Source: Bradyrhizobium sp. CCGB01 (GTDB lineage: Bacteria > Pseudomonadota > Alphaproteobacteria > Rhizobiales > Xanthobacteraceae). Taken from it: DNA of 64,000 nucleotides. Of this stretch, positions 1-8,192 are shown one piece after another. The notes beneath the pieces were generated by a model, which did not search any database, was not told the DNA's origin, and worked only from the letters and a program-made list of their open reading frames with translations. A program made the translations under genes and the position numbers. The stretch is taken from assembly GCF_024199795.1 (NCBI RefSeq), contig NZ_JANADK010000001.1, positions 9,042,001-9,106,000 of the forward strand, written 5' to 3'. The first letter of the stretch is position 1; the number at the start of each line of letters is the position of its first letter.

Positions 1-10
1 AAGAAGGCTC

Positions 11-919
11 ATGAACGATAGTCCCGACGCCGAATCCCGATTTCTCGAACAGCTCGGCCAGCGTGTGCGCACCATGCGCGCGCTGCGCGGCATGTCGCGA
101 AAGGTACTCGCCAAGGTATCGGGAATTTCGGAGCGCTACATCGCACAGCTCGAGAGCGGCAAGGGCAATGTCTCGATCGTGCTGCTGCGCCGCGTCTCGG
201 ACGCGATGGGTGCGCATCTGGAAGACCTGCTTCCCAGCGCCGACCCGACGCCGGACTGGCAGATGTTTCGCGATCTCCTTCGAAAAGCGACGCCCGCGCA
301 GATCGCACAGGCCAAGGACCTGCTCGCCGGCGGCAGCGCGTCCGCGCCACGGCGCGCGCCATTCTGCGGCATCGCGCTGATCGGCCTGCGCGGCGCCGGC
401 AAATCCACGCTCGGCAGGATGCTGGCGAAGAAGGTCGGCTGGAGTTTTGTCGAGCTCAACAAGGAAGTCGAGCAGCAGAACGGGCTCTCGGTCGCCGAGA
501 TCATCGCACTCTACGGCCAGGAAGGCTTTCGCCGCATGGAGCAGGCGGCGCTGCAGCAGCTGCTCGCCCGCAACGAGCTGATGGTGCTCGCGACCGGCGG
601 CGGCATCGTCTCGGAGCCTTTGACCTTCGACCAGATCCTGTCGTCGTTCTACACGATCTGGCTGAAGGCCGAGCCCGAGGAGCACATGGCGCGCGTGCGG
701 CGTCAGGGCGACCTCCGTCCGATGGCCGATGATCGTTCCGCGATGGCGGAGCTGCGCAACATCCTGCTGAGCCGCGAGCCGCTGTATTCACGTGCGACGG
801 CCGTGGTGGATACCGCGGGGCTCAGCGTCGATGCCGCCGCCGCGCGCCTGATCGATGCGGTGCGGCCGGTGCTGCAGAACGAGGCGCGGAGCTTCGGGCT
901 GCGCAGCGTGGCGCTGTAG
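11..919 (+). CDS. boxR: BoxR-type benzoyl-CoA-responsive regulator (XRE HTH + shikimate-kinase-like domain)
   Basis: 302 aa. Residues about 13-75 form an XRE/Cro helix-turn-helix; about 118-290 form a shikimate-kinase-like P-loop domain with Walker A GLRGAGKST (125-133) and an ATGGG motif near 194-198. This HTH + kinase-fold fusion is the hallmark of BoxR, which represses the aerobic benzoyl-CoA (box) pathway until benzoyl-CoA binds. The Asp pair with which true shikimate kinases bind shikimate is replaced (ELN at 148-150), which fits a ligand sensor and not an enzyme. AAGAAGG lies just before the ATG. The globin gene follows after 2 bases. The box structural genes would be expected upstream, outside the window. 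Confidence 0.88.
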   Translation: MNDSPDAESRFLEQLGQRVRTMRALRGMSRKVLAKVSGISERYIAQLESGKGNVSIVLLRRVSDAMGAHLEDLLPSADPTPDWQMFRDLLRKATPAQIAQAKDLLAGGSASAPRRAPFCGIALIGLRGAGKSTLGRMLAKKVGWSFVELNKEVEQQNGLSVAEIIALYGQEGFRRMEQAALQQLLARNELMVLATGGGIVSEPLTFDQILSSFYTIWLKAEPEEHMARVRRQGDLRPMADDRSAMAELRNILLSREPLYSRATAVVDTAGLSVDAAAARLIDAVRPVLQNEARSFGLRSVAL

Positions 920-921
920 AG

Positions 922-1317
922 ATGACCGACAGCGACGTCGCAAACTCCATGTTCGAGCGGATCGGCGGGAGCGCCACGATCGACGCACTCGTCGACCGCT
1001 TCTACGACCGCATGGACACGTTGCCGGAGGCGAAGGTGATCCGCGACATGCATGCGGACGATCTCGGGCTGATCAGGGACGTGCTGAAGCGCTATCTGAC
1101 CGAGTGGACCGGTGGCCCAAAACTCTATTCGCCCGAGAAGGGGCATCCGCGGCTTCGGCAGCGGCATATCGGCTTTGCCATCGGCGATGCCGAGCGCGAT
1201 GCGTGGCTGCTCTGCATGCGCGGTGCGATGGCGGAGACGGTCACTGACGCCGATGCGCGGCAGGATCTCGACAAGGCCATATCGGGGCTTGCCGACTGGA
1301 TGCGCAATCGCAGCTAG
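922..1317 (+). CDS. Group II truncated hemoglobin (trHbO-like)
   Basis: 131 aa, a normal length for a 2-on-2 globin. Tyr28 fits position B10, His82 the proximal F8 and Trp95 the invariant G8 Trp of group II; the block GHPRLRQRH is family-typical. Group II globins bind O2 tightly and are linked to oxygen delivery, NO or redox chemistry. The ATG is 2 bases after the boxR stop, so the two are translationally coupled. In this context it could serve the O2-consuming benzoyl-CoA epoxidase, which is inference. The 3' end overlaps the convergent B12-binding gene by 4 bases. A diverged 3' copy lies at 3071-3283. Confidence 0.9.
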   Translation: MTDSDVANSMFERIGGSATIDALVDRFYDRMDTLPEAKVIRDMHADDLGLIRDVLKRYLTEWTGGPKLYSPEKGHPRLRQRHIGFAIGDAERDAWLLCMRGAMAETVTDADARQDLDKAISGLADWMRNRS

Positions 1318-2120
1318 TCGAGACCAAGCGCGCTGATGTCGGGGGCGAGTTTCACACCCGGGGTCCGCGGCACCAGACCGGTCTTGACCGCGTAGCCACC
1401 GAGCACGATGCCCGGACGGCTTGGCGCCGGCAACGCCTGCACGCGTTCGACGAGGGCTGCAACGGCGTCGTACTGCTCCGGCAGCGCGATCGAGACCAGT
1501 AGCGTCTTGGGCTCACCCGCGAGCGAAGGCTCGGACAGTGCACCGAGCACCGAATTGTCGTCGACGTGCCGGGTTCGCCATCCCTGGTTCTGGAGCCAGA
1601 GGCCGAGAATGCGAATGCCCACCACATGGATGTTGCCCGGCGCATTCATCAGAAAATAGCAGCCGTCGCCGCCGGGTCGCGCCGGTTGCGACCAGGCCAG
1701 CCGCATCCTGGCCTCGACGAGATCGATCACCCGCTCGGCATAGGCGGTGAATTCGTGCTCGCCTTCAACGGTGAGCGTGCCGTGCTCCCAGGCAGTGCCG
1801 ATCTCGTGGAGCATCGGCGCGATCATGCCGACGAGGATGTCGACCGGCCGGCAATGGGCGGCGATGGCGTTATCGACGAGCGGCCCGGCCGCATCGAAAT
1901 CGTTCCTGCGGCCGGCCGAGAACAACGACTGAACGATGTCCCGCAGCGCGACCGCATGGGCGTATTCATCGCCGCTGAGCAGGTCCGGCTGCTCGCCGGC
2001 GCATTTCCGGCACAGCCCGTGGGTGATGCCGAGATCCGCATGCGGCGGCATCTCGCCGATGAACTGCTGACAATGGGCACACCATTTCAGCACGCTGCCA
2101 CTCCCCCTCCCGGGTTCCAT
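1314..2120 (-). CDS. Cobalamin-binding protein with zinc ribbon and CarH/LitR-type W-x9-EH motif
   Basis: 268 aa. N terminus: a four-cysteine ribbon, C14-x2-C17 and C37-x2-C40. Middle (about 50-140): a helical B12-cap domain with W111-x9-E121-H122, the signature of the AdoCbl light-sensing domain of CarH/LitR. C terminus (about 150-260): a Rossmann-like B12-binding domain with N163-x-H165-x2-G168, so the lower His ligand is present while the usual Glu of ExHxxG is Asn. There is no MerR DNA-binding domain, so any output must run through the ribbon or a partner. It could be a light- or B12-dependent regulator or a corrinoid methyltransferase-type carrier; the W-x9-EH motif favours the sensor reading. 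Confidence 0.75.
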   Translation of the reverse strand: MEPGRGSGSVLKWCAHCQQFIGEMPPHADLGITHGLCRKCAGEQPDLLSGDEYAHAVALRDIVQSLFSAGRRNDFDAAGPLVDNAIAAHCRPVDILVGMIAPMLHEIGTAWEHGTLTVEGEHEFTAYAERVIDLVEARMRLAWSQPARPGGDGCYFLMNAPGNIHVVGIRILGLWLQNQGWRTRHVDDNSVLGALSEPSLAGEPKTLLVSIALPEQYDAVAALVERVQALPAPSRPGIVLGGYAVKTGLVPRTPGVKLAPDISALGLD

Positions 2121-2256
2121 TCAGCCTGGCGCAGCATCGCCGCTTGCAACAGCGATAGCGGCTCGACGCAAGCGGAGATCGGGTAGTGCAGCGAGCATGG
2201 GCGGCCTGCAACGAACGGAATTGAGCCAGATCAAAGCCGGCTGCTAATCTTTCGCC

Positions 2257-2937
2257 ATGACCGACCTCCTCCCCGACACCATCCGCCGCCTCTACACCGA
2301 TCCCGGCGAATACATCGACAGCGATCACCCCGCCGTGCAGCAGTTCGCCGAGACCGCCGTGCGCGAGGATGCGAGCGCGCGGGAGAAGGCGAGCCTGCTC
2401 TACAAGGCGGTGCGCGACGGTATCCGCTACAATCCCTATGTCAGCATGCGCGTCGCCGAGACCTTTCGCGCCTCGAGCGTGCTTGCCGCGGGGCAAGGCT
2501 ATTGCGTCGGCAAGGCCGCGCTCTACGCGGCCACCTGCCGCGTGCACGGCATCCCCTCCCGCGTCGGCTTTGCCGACGTGAGGAACCATCTCACCACCGA
2601 GAAGCTACGCCAGAGCATGGGCACCGACATCTTCACCTGGCACGGCTTTACCGAAGTCCATGTCGACGGCGCCTGGCGCAAGGCGACACCGACCTTCAAC
2701 GATACGCTCTGCACCAAAGTCGGCGTGGCTCCCCTCGATTTCGACGGCCACACCGACGCGCTGCTGCACCCCTTCGACGGCGAGGGCCGCGCCTACATGC
2801 AATATGTCAACGACCGCGGCACCTATCACGACGTGCCGGCGAAGTTCCTGATGCGCGAGATGGCGCGCGACTACGCCAACATGCAGGGCGAGAATCTTTC
2901 CGGCCGCGACATGGAGCGCGAGGCGGAGGAGCGGTAG
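2257..2937 (+). CDS. Transglutaminase-like (papain-fold) family protein
   Basis: 226 aa, cytoplasmic (no signal peptide). The nucleophile Cys83 sits in GYCVGKA at a helix start, and His135 in EVHVDGAW, both matching the transglutaminase-like fold. The third catalytic residue is not obvious: the region after the His reads ATPTFND, and the usual Asp may be Asp149 or absent. Bacterial members act as cysteine peptidases or amidases on unknown substrates. It stands alone between the convergent B12-binding gene and a repeat-bounded globin fragment. The start has only a weak ribosome site. Confidence 0.75.
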   Translation: MTDLLPDTIRRLYTDPGEYIDSDHPAVQQFAETAVREDASAREKASLLYKAVRDGIRYNPYVSMRVAETFRASSVLAAGQGYCVGKAALYAATCRVHGIPSRVGFADVRNHLTTEKLRQSMGTDIFTWHGFTEVHVDGAWRKATPTFNDTLCTKVGVAPLDFDGHTDALLHPFDGEGRAYMQYVNDRGTYHDVPAKFLMREMARDYANMQGENLSGRDMEREAEER

Positions 2938-2947
2938 ACGCGGTGCC

Positions 2948-3062
2948 GTAGGGCGGGTTAGCCGAAGGCGTAACTCACCACTGTTCGCCTCTGCGAAAGC
3001 ACAAGAGGTGGGTTACGCCGAGCAGATGCGCTTCGCGCATCTGCAGGGCTAACCCACCCTAC
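2948..3062. repeat. Palindromic repeat, family A (copy 1)
   Basis: Terminal inverted repeats of 16 bases (2948-2963 and 3047-3062) match at 15 positions and begin GTAGGGCGGGTTAGCC. An inner perfect hairpin with 9-base arms lies at 3023-3043. Related elements with GTAGGG...CCCTAC ends lie at 8083-8171 and 40410-40497. It ends 8 bases before the truncated globin copy. Confidence 0.7.
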
Positions 3063-3070
3063 GCGCCGCT

Positions 3071-3283
3071 GAATGGACCGGCGGCCCAAAACTTTACTCC
3101 GTCGAGAAGGGCCATCCGCGGCTGCGCCAGCGGCACATCGGCTTTGCGATCGGCGATGCCGAACGGGACGCGTGGATGCTTTGCATGCGCGGCGCGCTGG
3201 AGGAGACGGTTGCCGATGCTGCCGCGCGCCAAGACCTCGACCGCGCGCTGTCCGGCCTCGCCGACTGGATGCGCAACAGGTAG
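3071..3283 (+). pseudogene. 3' fragment of a second truncated-hemoglobin gene
   Basis: In frame from 3071 to the TAG at 3281-3283 this encodes the last 70 residues of a group II globin, from the EWTGGPKLYS block to DWMRNR. It aligns without gaps to residues 61-130 of the intact globin at 922-1317, with about 10 amino-acid changes and many silent ones. The proximal His and the G8 Trp are kept, but helices A-E including Tyr B10 are missing and no start codon with a ribosome site precedes it. The break coincides with repeat family A copy 1. I read it as a paralogue that was functional before its 5' half was lost. Confidence 0.85.
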
Positions 3284-3335
3284 CGATGCCGCAGCCCGGA
3301 TGGAGCCAACGGGGCTACAAAGGCTGCCGCACCGG

Positions 3336-3668
3336 TCAGATCGACCAGTAATTCGGATGCTGGTACGGCCGCGAGCGGTCGCCCCAGTCGAATTCGTCGC
3401 CATCGACCTCGCAGGGGCCGCTGCTCAATTGCTCCGGCGTCAGTTCGACCTGGAAGGCCTGACGTCCCGGATCATATTTCAGCGCGCTCCACTGCACGGG
3501 ATAATGGTGATGCGTACCGAGCAGCCTGCCGGTCTTGATCACGGCGTAAGCGACCGTTCCACTGACCTTGTCGAGCATCAATCGTTCGATCGTGCCGAGC
3601 TTGCTGCCGTCGCACCCATAGACGGCGACGTGCTCGACCCGATCACTGGGAACCATGGTGTGTTGCAT
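3336..3668 (-). CDS. PRC-barrel domain protein
   Basis: 110 aa, single PRC-barrel: a beta-rich unit starting VEHVAVYGCDGSKLGTIERL and running through DKVSGTVAYAVIKTG. Small PRC-barrel proteins are cytoplasmic and appear in RNA metabolism, photosynthetic reaction centres and stress contexts; the ligand of this one is unknown. The C terminus is acidic and aromatic (DEFDWGDRSRPYQHPNYW). GGGAG lies 7 bases before the ATG at 3668. No operon partner. Confidence 0.75.
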   Translation of the reverse strand: MQHTMVPSDRVEHVAVYGCDGSKLGTIERLMLDKVSGTVAYAVIKTGRLLGTHHHYPVQWSALKYDPGRQAFQVELTPEQLSSGPCEVDGDEFDWGDRSRPYQHPNYWSI

Positions 3669-3712
3669 GGCGTGCTCCCTGATCTTGTGTGGAGCGGATT
3701 ATAGGCCCGCGG

Positions 3713-3772
3713 CCCGGATCAGCGAAGCGACATCCGGGGTCTTCCGACACTTTGTCGCTGCGCTCACCCGGG
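3713..3772. repeat. Imperfect inverted repeat (CCCGGAT...CCCGGG type), family F
   Basis: Twenty-base arms at 3713-3732 and 3753-3772 pair at about 16 positions (CCCGGATCAGCGAAGCGACA against the reverse of TGTCGCTGCGCTCACCCGGG). It is an intergenic palindromic element between two genes on the minus strand. Confidence 0.5.
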
Positions 3773-3796
3773 CTACCGGCTGCGCAGCAACGGCAA

Positions 3797-4057
3797 CTAA
3801 CCCACCCTGCGCTCCGCAATCCGATCGTTGCATGCATCGAGCGCGGACCGATCGAGCGCTTCTGCGGCAAAGCCAGCCACATAAATCAGTGCCAGGATGG
3901 CTGCGGAGATCGCAATCGTCTCCGCATGCGTGAACGCCAGCCGCAACATGCGCTGCAACAACGACGGCGGCGGAAAGCGGTAGGTCCGGCCGGAGGGCGT
4001 GATGAGGTCAAACGACCGAACCGACCGCGAGCGTGCGGGGATCTTGCTCGGCAGCAT
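3797..4057 (-). CDS. Possible small single-pass membrane protein
   Basis: 86 codons. The only recognisable feature is one hydrophobic segment (AETIAISAAILALIYVAGF, about residues 47-65) after a basic stretch, which suggests an N-in single-pass membrane peptide. The reading frame begins inside the last 50 bases of the upstream Kef-type gene, so it could be translationally coupled; an internal Met at residue 36 is another start. I do not recognise a family. It may be a chance frame in GC-rich DNA. Confidence 0.3.
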   Translation of the reverse strand: MLPSKIPARSRSVRSFDLITPSGRTYRFPPPSLLQRMLRLAFTHAETIAISAAILALIYVAGFAAEALDRSALDACNDRIAERRVG

Positions 4058-5744
4058 CCGGATATCTCCTCTCCAGCTCCTCGATCATGCCGCGCGCGAT
4101 TTCCCGCTCGCCCATGATGACGACATCCGCCCCCAGGCCCTTCAAATGATCGACCTCGGCATCCGCATGCGCACGCGCGATGATGCGGATATCCGGGTTG
4201 GCGGCGCGGGCCTGCTGCACGATCTGCCCCGCCTCGAAGGCTTCGGGAATGGCGATCACGAGATGCCGCGCCCGCGACGGATTGGTGGCGCCGAGAATGG
4301 CGGGCTGCGCAGCATTGCCCATGACGGTCTCGATGCCGCCCTCCCTGAGCTTCGCGAGTGCACTCTCTCCGACCTCTGCGACGAGAAACGGCAGTTGCCG
4401 CTGCTTCAGGGCGTCGCCGACGAGCATGCCGACCCTGCCATAGCCGATCACGATCGTATGGTCCGTCAGGTCGGTGGTGCGGATCGGCTCGGGCACCGCA
4501 GCCGTGGCCTGCGGCGAATCGCGCCGCGGATCGAGGCGCGGCGCGAGCCAGGTGGCGGCTGCGAACATCAGCGGGTTGAGCATGATGGAGAGGATCGCAC
4601 CGGCCATGATCAGGTCGCGCCCCTCGCTCGGCAGCATCTGCGAGGCGACGCCGAGCTCGGCCAGAATGAAGGAGAACTCGCCGATCTGCGACAGACTCGC
4701 CGAGATCGTCAGCGCGGTGGCGAGGGGATGGCGGAACAGAACCACGATCAGGAACGCGGCAACGGATTTGCCAAGCATGATGATCGCGAGCGTGGCGAGC
4801 AGCGGCCACGGCTCGCGGATGACGCTCGCCGGATCGAACATCATGCCAACCGAGACGAAGAACAACACGGCGAAGGCATCTCGCAGCGGCAGGGATTCCT
4901 GCGCGGCTCGCGCGCTGAGCGGCGACTCCCGCAGCATCATGCCGGCGAAGAACGCACCCAGCGCCAGGGACACGTCGAAAAGTTTGGTCGCCCCGAATGC
5001 AATGCACAGCGCGATCGCAAGCACGCCAAGACGGAACAATTCGCGCGAGCCCGTATGCGCGATGTAGTGCAGGATCCAGGGGATCACACGGCGTCCCACC
5101 ACCAGCATCAGGCCGATGAACACGATGATCTTGACGAGGGTCAACATCACGATGCCGGCAAGTCCGAAACCCGCCTGTGCGGCCAACGGCTCGAAGACCA
5201 CCGGGTTGCCGGCACTGCCCTGAAGGCTCGCGATCGCTGGAAACAAGACCAGCACGAGCACCATCGCGAGGTCCTCGACGATCAGCCAGCCGACGGCAAT
5301 GCGGCCGCGATCCGTCTCCATCAGCCGCCGCTCCTGGAGCGCGCGCAGCAGCACCACCGTGCTCGCCACGGACAACGCCAGTCCGAACACGAGTCCCGCA
5401 GCGACACTCCAGCCCATCAGCCATGCGAGGCCAAGACCCATCAATGTCGCAGCGGCGATCTGCACGACGGCGCCGGGCACGGCGATCTTGCGAACTGAAA
5501 GCAGATCCTGGAGCGAGAAATGCAGGCCGACGCCGAACATCAGAAGGATAATACCGAGCTCCGCGAGCTCGGTGGCAAGCGCCTGATCGGCGACGAAGCC
5601 CGGCGTGAACGGCCCCACGGCGACACCGGCCAGCAGATAGCCGACGAGCGGCGGCACGCGGAACCGCTGTGCTATAGTTCCCAGTACGAAAGCTAATCCA
5701 AGTCCAACGACTACGGTGGCGATCAGAGGTGTGTCATGCGGCAT
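4008..5744 (-). CDS. Kef/YbaL-type monovalent cation:proton antiporter (CPA2)
   Basis: 578 aa from the ATG at 5744. Residues about 5-385 are a 12-13 helix Na+/H+ exchanger domain beginning PLIATVVVGLGLAFVLG; about 410-530 are an RCK N-terminal (TrkA-N) Rossmann domain with GYGRVG; a short tail follows. The inner-membrane family exports K+ in exchange for H+ and is gated by nucleotide or thiol ligands. The order is that of E. coli YbaL. In-frame codons upstream of 5744 encode a Cys/Arg-rich stretch unlike the family; an AAAGGC-like ribosome site sits before 5744. The neighbouring IclR gene ends at 5806 on the same strand, so co-transcription is possible. Confidence 0.88.
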   Translation of the reverse strand: MPHDTPLIATVVVGLGLAFVLGTIAQRFRVPPLVGYLLAGVAVGPFTPGFVADQALATELAELGIILLMFGVGLHFSLQDLLSVRKIAVPGAVVQIAAATLMGLGLAWLMGWSVAAGLVFGLALSVASTVVLLRALQERRLMETDRGRIAVGWLIVEDLAMVLVLVLFPAIASLQGSAGNPVVFEPLAAQAGFGLAGIVMLTLVKIIVFIGLMLVVGRRVIPWILHYIAHTGSRELFRLGVLAIALCIAFGATKLFDVSLALGAFFAGMMLRESPLSARAAQESLPLRDAFAVLFFVSVGMMFDPASVIREPWPLLATLAIIMLGKSVAAFLIVVLFRHPLATALTISASLSQIGEFSFILAELGVASQMLPSEGRDLIMAGAILSIMLNPLMFAAATWLAPRLDPRRDSPQATAAVPEPIRTTDLTDHTIVIGYGRVGMLVGDALKQRQLPFLVAEVGESALAKLREGGIETVMGNAAQPAILGATNPSRARHLVIAIPEAFEAGQIVQQARAANPDIRIIARAHADAEVDHLKGLGADVVIMGEREIARGMIEELERRYPDAAEQDPRTLAVGSVV

Positions 5745-5805
5745 TTTTGCCTTTTGACACAGCGGGCGCAGCCGTGCACCGCGACCTGTGCGCGCGGGTC
5801 GCAGC

Positions 5806-6591
5806 TCACAGCAATTGCGAGCGCACCGATTCTGCACCCTCGCGCAGCAGTGGCAGAAAGCGCTCGATCAATTCCCGCGCCGGCACGCGATCGACATGCG
5901 CACCCATGTTGATCGCAGCGACGATCACATTGTCGTAACGACGCACCGGAACCGAGATCGAGCGGAAATGCGGTTCGGCCTCGCGGTCGACCAGCGAATA
6001 GCCCTGCGCGCGATCGGCGACGATGCGCGCGAGCAGCGCCTTCGGATCCGTCTCCGCCTGCGGCGTCAGAGCCTCGCGCTTCATCTGCTTCAGGCGCGCG
6101 GCGAGCTCCGCATCATCGAGCTGGCCAAGCATGGCGCGCCCGACCGAGGTGCAGAAGGCCGGCAGGCGGTAGCCGATCTCCAGTCCGCCGGAAAAGACCC
6201 GTGCCGGACCGCCGCGGGCAATGAACACAACGTCATCGCCATCGAGCACCGCGAGCGAGGAGATTTCCTGCGCGGCAGTGGCGACACGGTCGAGCACGGG
6301 CTGAAGAACCGCGACGAGCTGGCTCGAGCGCAAATAGGAGGCCGCGAGCGTCAGCACATGCGGCGTCAGCGAAAACAGCTTGCCATCGCCAGAGACGAAA
6401 CCGCCGCGCTGGAGCGTGAACAGCATGCGCCGCGCGGTCGCGCGCGGCAGATCGGCGGCACGGGCGAGATCGCTCAGCGTCATCGGACCTGCGGTCATTC
6501 CGAAGCATTGCAGCAGACGCAGGCCGCGATCGAGGCTCTCGACGAAATCCGTCGCGCGCTCGTCAGTCTCGCTCCGCTTCAGCTTGGGCAT
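5806..6591 (-). CDS. IclR-family transcriptional regulator
   Basis: 261 aa from the ATG at 6591. Residues about 12-75 are a winged helix (FVESLDRGLRLLQCFG ... LPRATARRMLFTL) and about 90-255 the IclR effector domain ending EREIPVRRYDN-like strands. It is divergent from the Rieske/glutamine-synthetase-like pair, with a palindrome in the shared region, so it probably regulates that pair and itself. An alternative ATG at 6639 would add 16 residues without a better ribosome site. The effector is unknown; aromatic or small organic acids are common in this family. Confidence 0.88.
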   Translation of the reverse strand: MPKLKRSETDERATDFVESLDRGLRLLQCFGMTAGPMTLSDLARAADLPRATARRMLFTLQRGGFVSGDGKLFSLTPHVLTLAASYLRSSQLVAVLQPVLDRVATAAQEISSLAVLDGDDVVFIARGGPARVFSGGLEIGYRLPAFCTSVGRAMLGQLDDAELAARLKQMKREALTPQAETDPKALLARIVADRAQGYSLVDREAEPHFRSISVPVRRYDNVIVAAINMGAHVDRVPARELIERFLPLLREGAESVRSQLL

Positions 6592-6646
6592 GGCTCGGGA
6601 CAATCCTGCAAAATAGTGCTTGCTGCCGCTCCAAGGCATGTCATAA

Positions 6647-6671
6647 TTCGCCCATTCGTTCAATAGGCGAA
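6647..6671. promoter_or_regulatory. Candidate IclR operator
   Basis: A 25-base near-perfect palindrome centred on 6659: TTCGCC / GGCGAA outer arms (6647-6652, 6666-6671) and ATT / AAT inner arms (6654-6656, 6662-6664). It lies 55 bases upstream of the iclR ATG and 34 bases upstream of the oxygenase ATG, the usual place for control of a divergent pair. Confidence 0.55.
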
Positions 6672-6705
6672 CATAACGCCCCTCCAGAAAAAGGACGCGA
6701 CCGCC

Positions 6706-8064
6706 ATGATGAGCCAGGAGCAGAACGACCTGATCACCCGCACCGGTCCGAAGGACCCCTGCGGAAAGCTGATGCGGAGCTACTGGCAGCCGGCGGCGCT
6801 GGTCGACGAGCTCGAGGGCGAGCGGCCGATCCGCCCGGTCAGGTTGCTCGGCGAGAACCTGGTGCTGTTCCGCGACGAGACCGGACGCTACGGCCTCATC
6901 GACCGCCATTGCGCGCATCGCGGCGCCGACCTCGCCTTCGGGCGGCTCGAACATGGCGGGTTGCGCTGCGCCTTCCACGGCTGGCTGTTCGACGCCACCG
7001 GCCAGTGCATCGAGACGCCGGCCGAGCCGAAGGACTCAAAACTCTGCCAGAACATCCGCCAGCGCTCCTACCCCGTGGTGGAGAAGAGCGGCATCCTCTG
7101 GGCTTATCTCGGCGAGGGTGAGCCGCCGGCCTTTCCGGAGCTCGACTGTTTTGTTGCGCCCGGCACCCACACGTTTGCGTTCAAGGGCCACATGGCCTGC
7201 AACTGGCTCCAGGCGCTCGAGGTCGGCATCGATCCTGCGCACGCCTCCTATCTGCATCGTTTCTTCGAGGACGAGGACACGTCGACCGCCTACGGCAAGC
7301 AGTTCCGCGGCGCCTCCGCCGGAAGCGACCTGCCGATGACGAAGATTCTTCGTGAATACGACCGCCCGATCATCAATGTCGAGCACACCGAGTACGGCCT
7401 GCGGCTGATCGCGCTGCGCGAGATCGACGAGGAGCGCACCCATGTGCGCGTCACCAACCAGCTCTTCCCGCACGGCTTCGTCATTCCCATGAGCACGGAG
7501 ATGACAATCACGCAGTGGCACGTCCCGATCGACGACGAGAACTGCTACTGGTACGCGATCTTCACCAGCTACACCAACCCGGTCGACAAGCAGAAGATGC
7601 GCGACCAGCGGCTCGAGCTCTATGAGCTGCCCGACTACAAATCGCGCAAGAACAAGGCCAACGATTACGGCTTCGATCCGCACGAGCAGCAGACCGCGAC
7701 CTATACCGGCATGGGCACCGACATCAACGTTCACGACCAGTGGGCGGTGGAATCCATGGGCGCGATCCAGGATCGCACCAAGGAGCATCTCGGCTCGAGC
7801 GACAAGGCGATCGTGCAGTACCGCCGCCTGCTGCGGGCCGAGATCGAGAAGGTCGGCGGCGGCGAGAAGCCGATGCTGTTCCTGGACGAAGCCAACGCAC
7901 GCAGCATCCAGGGCCCGGCGACCATGGACGGCATCGGGCCGACGCGGGGCTGGGAGACCTACTGGATGGAAGTCGACGTCAAGCGCCGCCGCGGCGCGCC
8001 GTGGACGGCGCCGGTGCCGAAGGAGATCGCAGACAACGTGCACCGGCTGACGGCGGCGGAGTGA
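6706..8064 (+). CDS. Rieske non-heme iron oxygenase, alpha subunit (phthalate 4,5-dioxygenase-like)
   Basis: 452 aa. Rieske [2Fe-2S] ligands: C69-x-H71 and C88-x2-H91. Mononuclear iron site: D175-x2-H178-x4-H183, the spacing seen in naphthalene dioxygenase. Single-component alpha subunits of this size (phthalate 4,5-dioxygenase / vanillate demethylase group) work with a separate flavin-ferredoxin reductase; none is encoded in this window. It oxygenates or O/N-dealkylates an organic substrate that cannot be read from sequence. The glutamine-synthetase-like gene follows after 128 bases containing a palindromic repeat and is probably in the same unit. A second Met at residue 2 is an equal start. 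Confidence 0.9.
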   Translation: MMSQEQNDLITRTGPKDPCGKLMRSYWQPAALVDELEGERPIRPVRLLGENLVLFRDETGRYGLIDRHCAHRGADLAFGRLEHGGLRCAFHGWLFDATGQCIETPAEPKDSKLCQNIRQRSYPVVEKSGILWAYLGEGEPPAFPELDCFVAPGTHTFAFKGHMACNWLQALEVGIDPAHASYLHRFFEDEDTSTAYGKQFRGASAGSDLPMTKILREYDRPIINVEHTEYGLRLIALREIDEERTHVRVTNQLFPHGFVIPMSTEMTITQWHVPIDDENCYWYAIFTSYTNPVDKQKMRDQRLELYELPDYKSRKNKANDYGFDPHEQQTATYTGMGTDINVHDQWAVESMGAIQDRTKEHLGSSDKAIVQYRRLLRAEIEKVGGGEKPMLFLDEANARSIQGPATMDGIGPTRGWETYWMEVDVKRRRGAPWTAPVPKEIADNVHRLTAAE

Positions 8065-8082
8065 AAGTCTTGGTCGGCTCTC

Positions 8083-8171
8083 GTAGGGTGGGCAAAGGCG
8101 CAGCGCGCCGTGCCCACCATTTCTCCGTAATGGATACAGATCGTGGGCACGCTTCGCTTTGCCCACCCTAC
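8083..8171. repeat. Palindromic repeat, family A (copy 2)
   Basis: Ends GTAGGGTGGGCAAAG and CTTTGCCCACCCTAC are exact inverted repeats; inside, GCGCCGTGCCCACC faces GTGGGCACGC. It lies between two genes that look co-transcribed and would form a long hairpin in the mRNA. Almost the same sequence lies at 40410-40497. Confidence 0.8.
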
Positions 8172-8192
8172 GGCAGTTGAGGGAGTAGCAAA

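Noticed and set aside
3999-5498. Long open frame of 499 codons antisense to the Kef-type antiporter gene
   Set aside because: Its product is His/Arg/Asp-rich without any family motif; it is the mirror of a GC-rich gene on the other strand.
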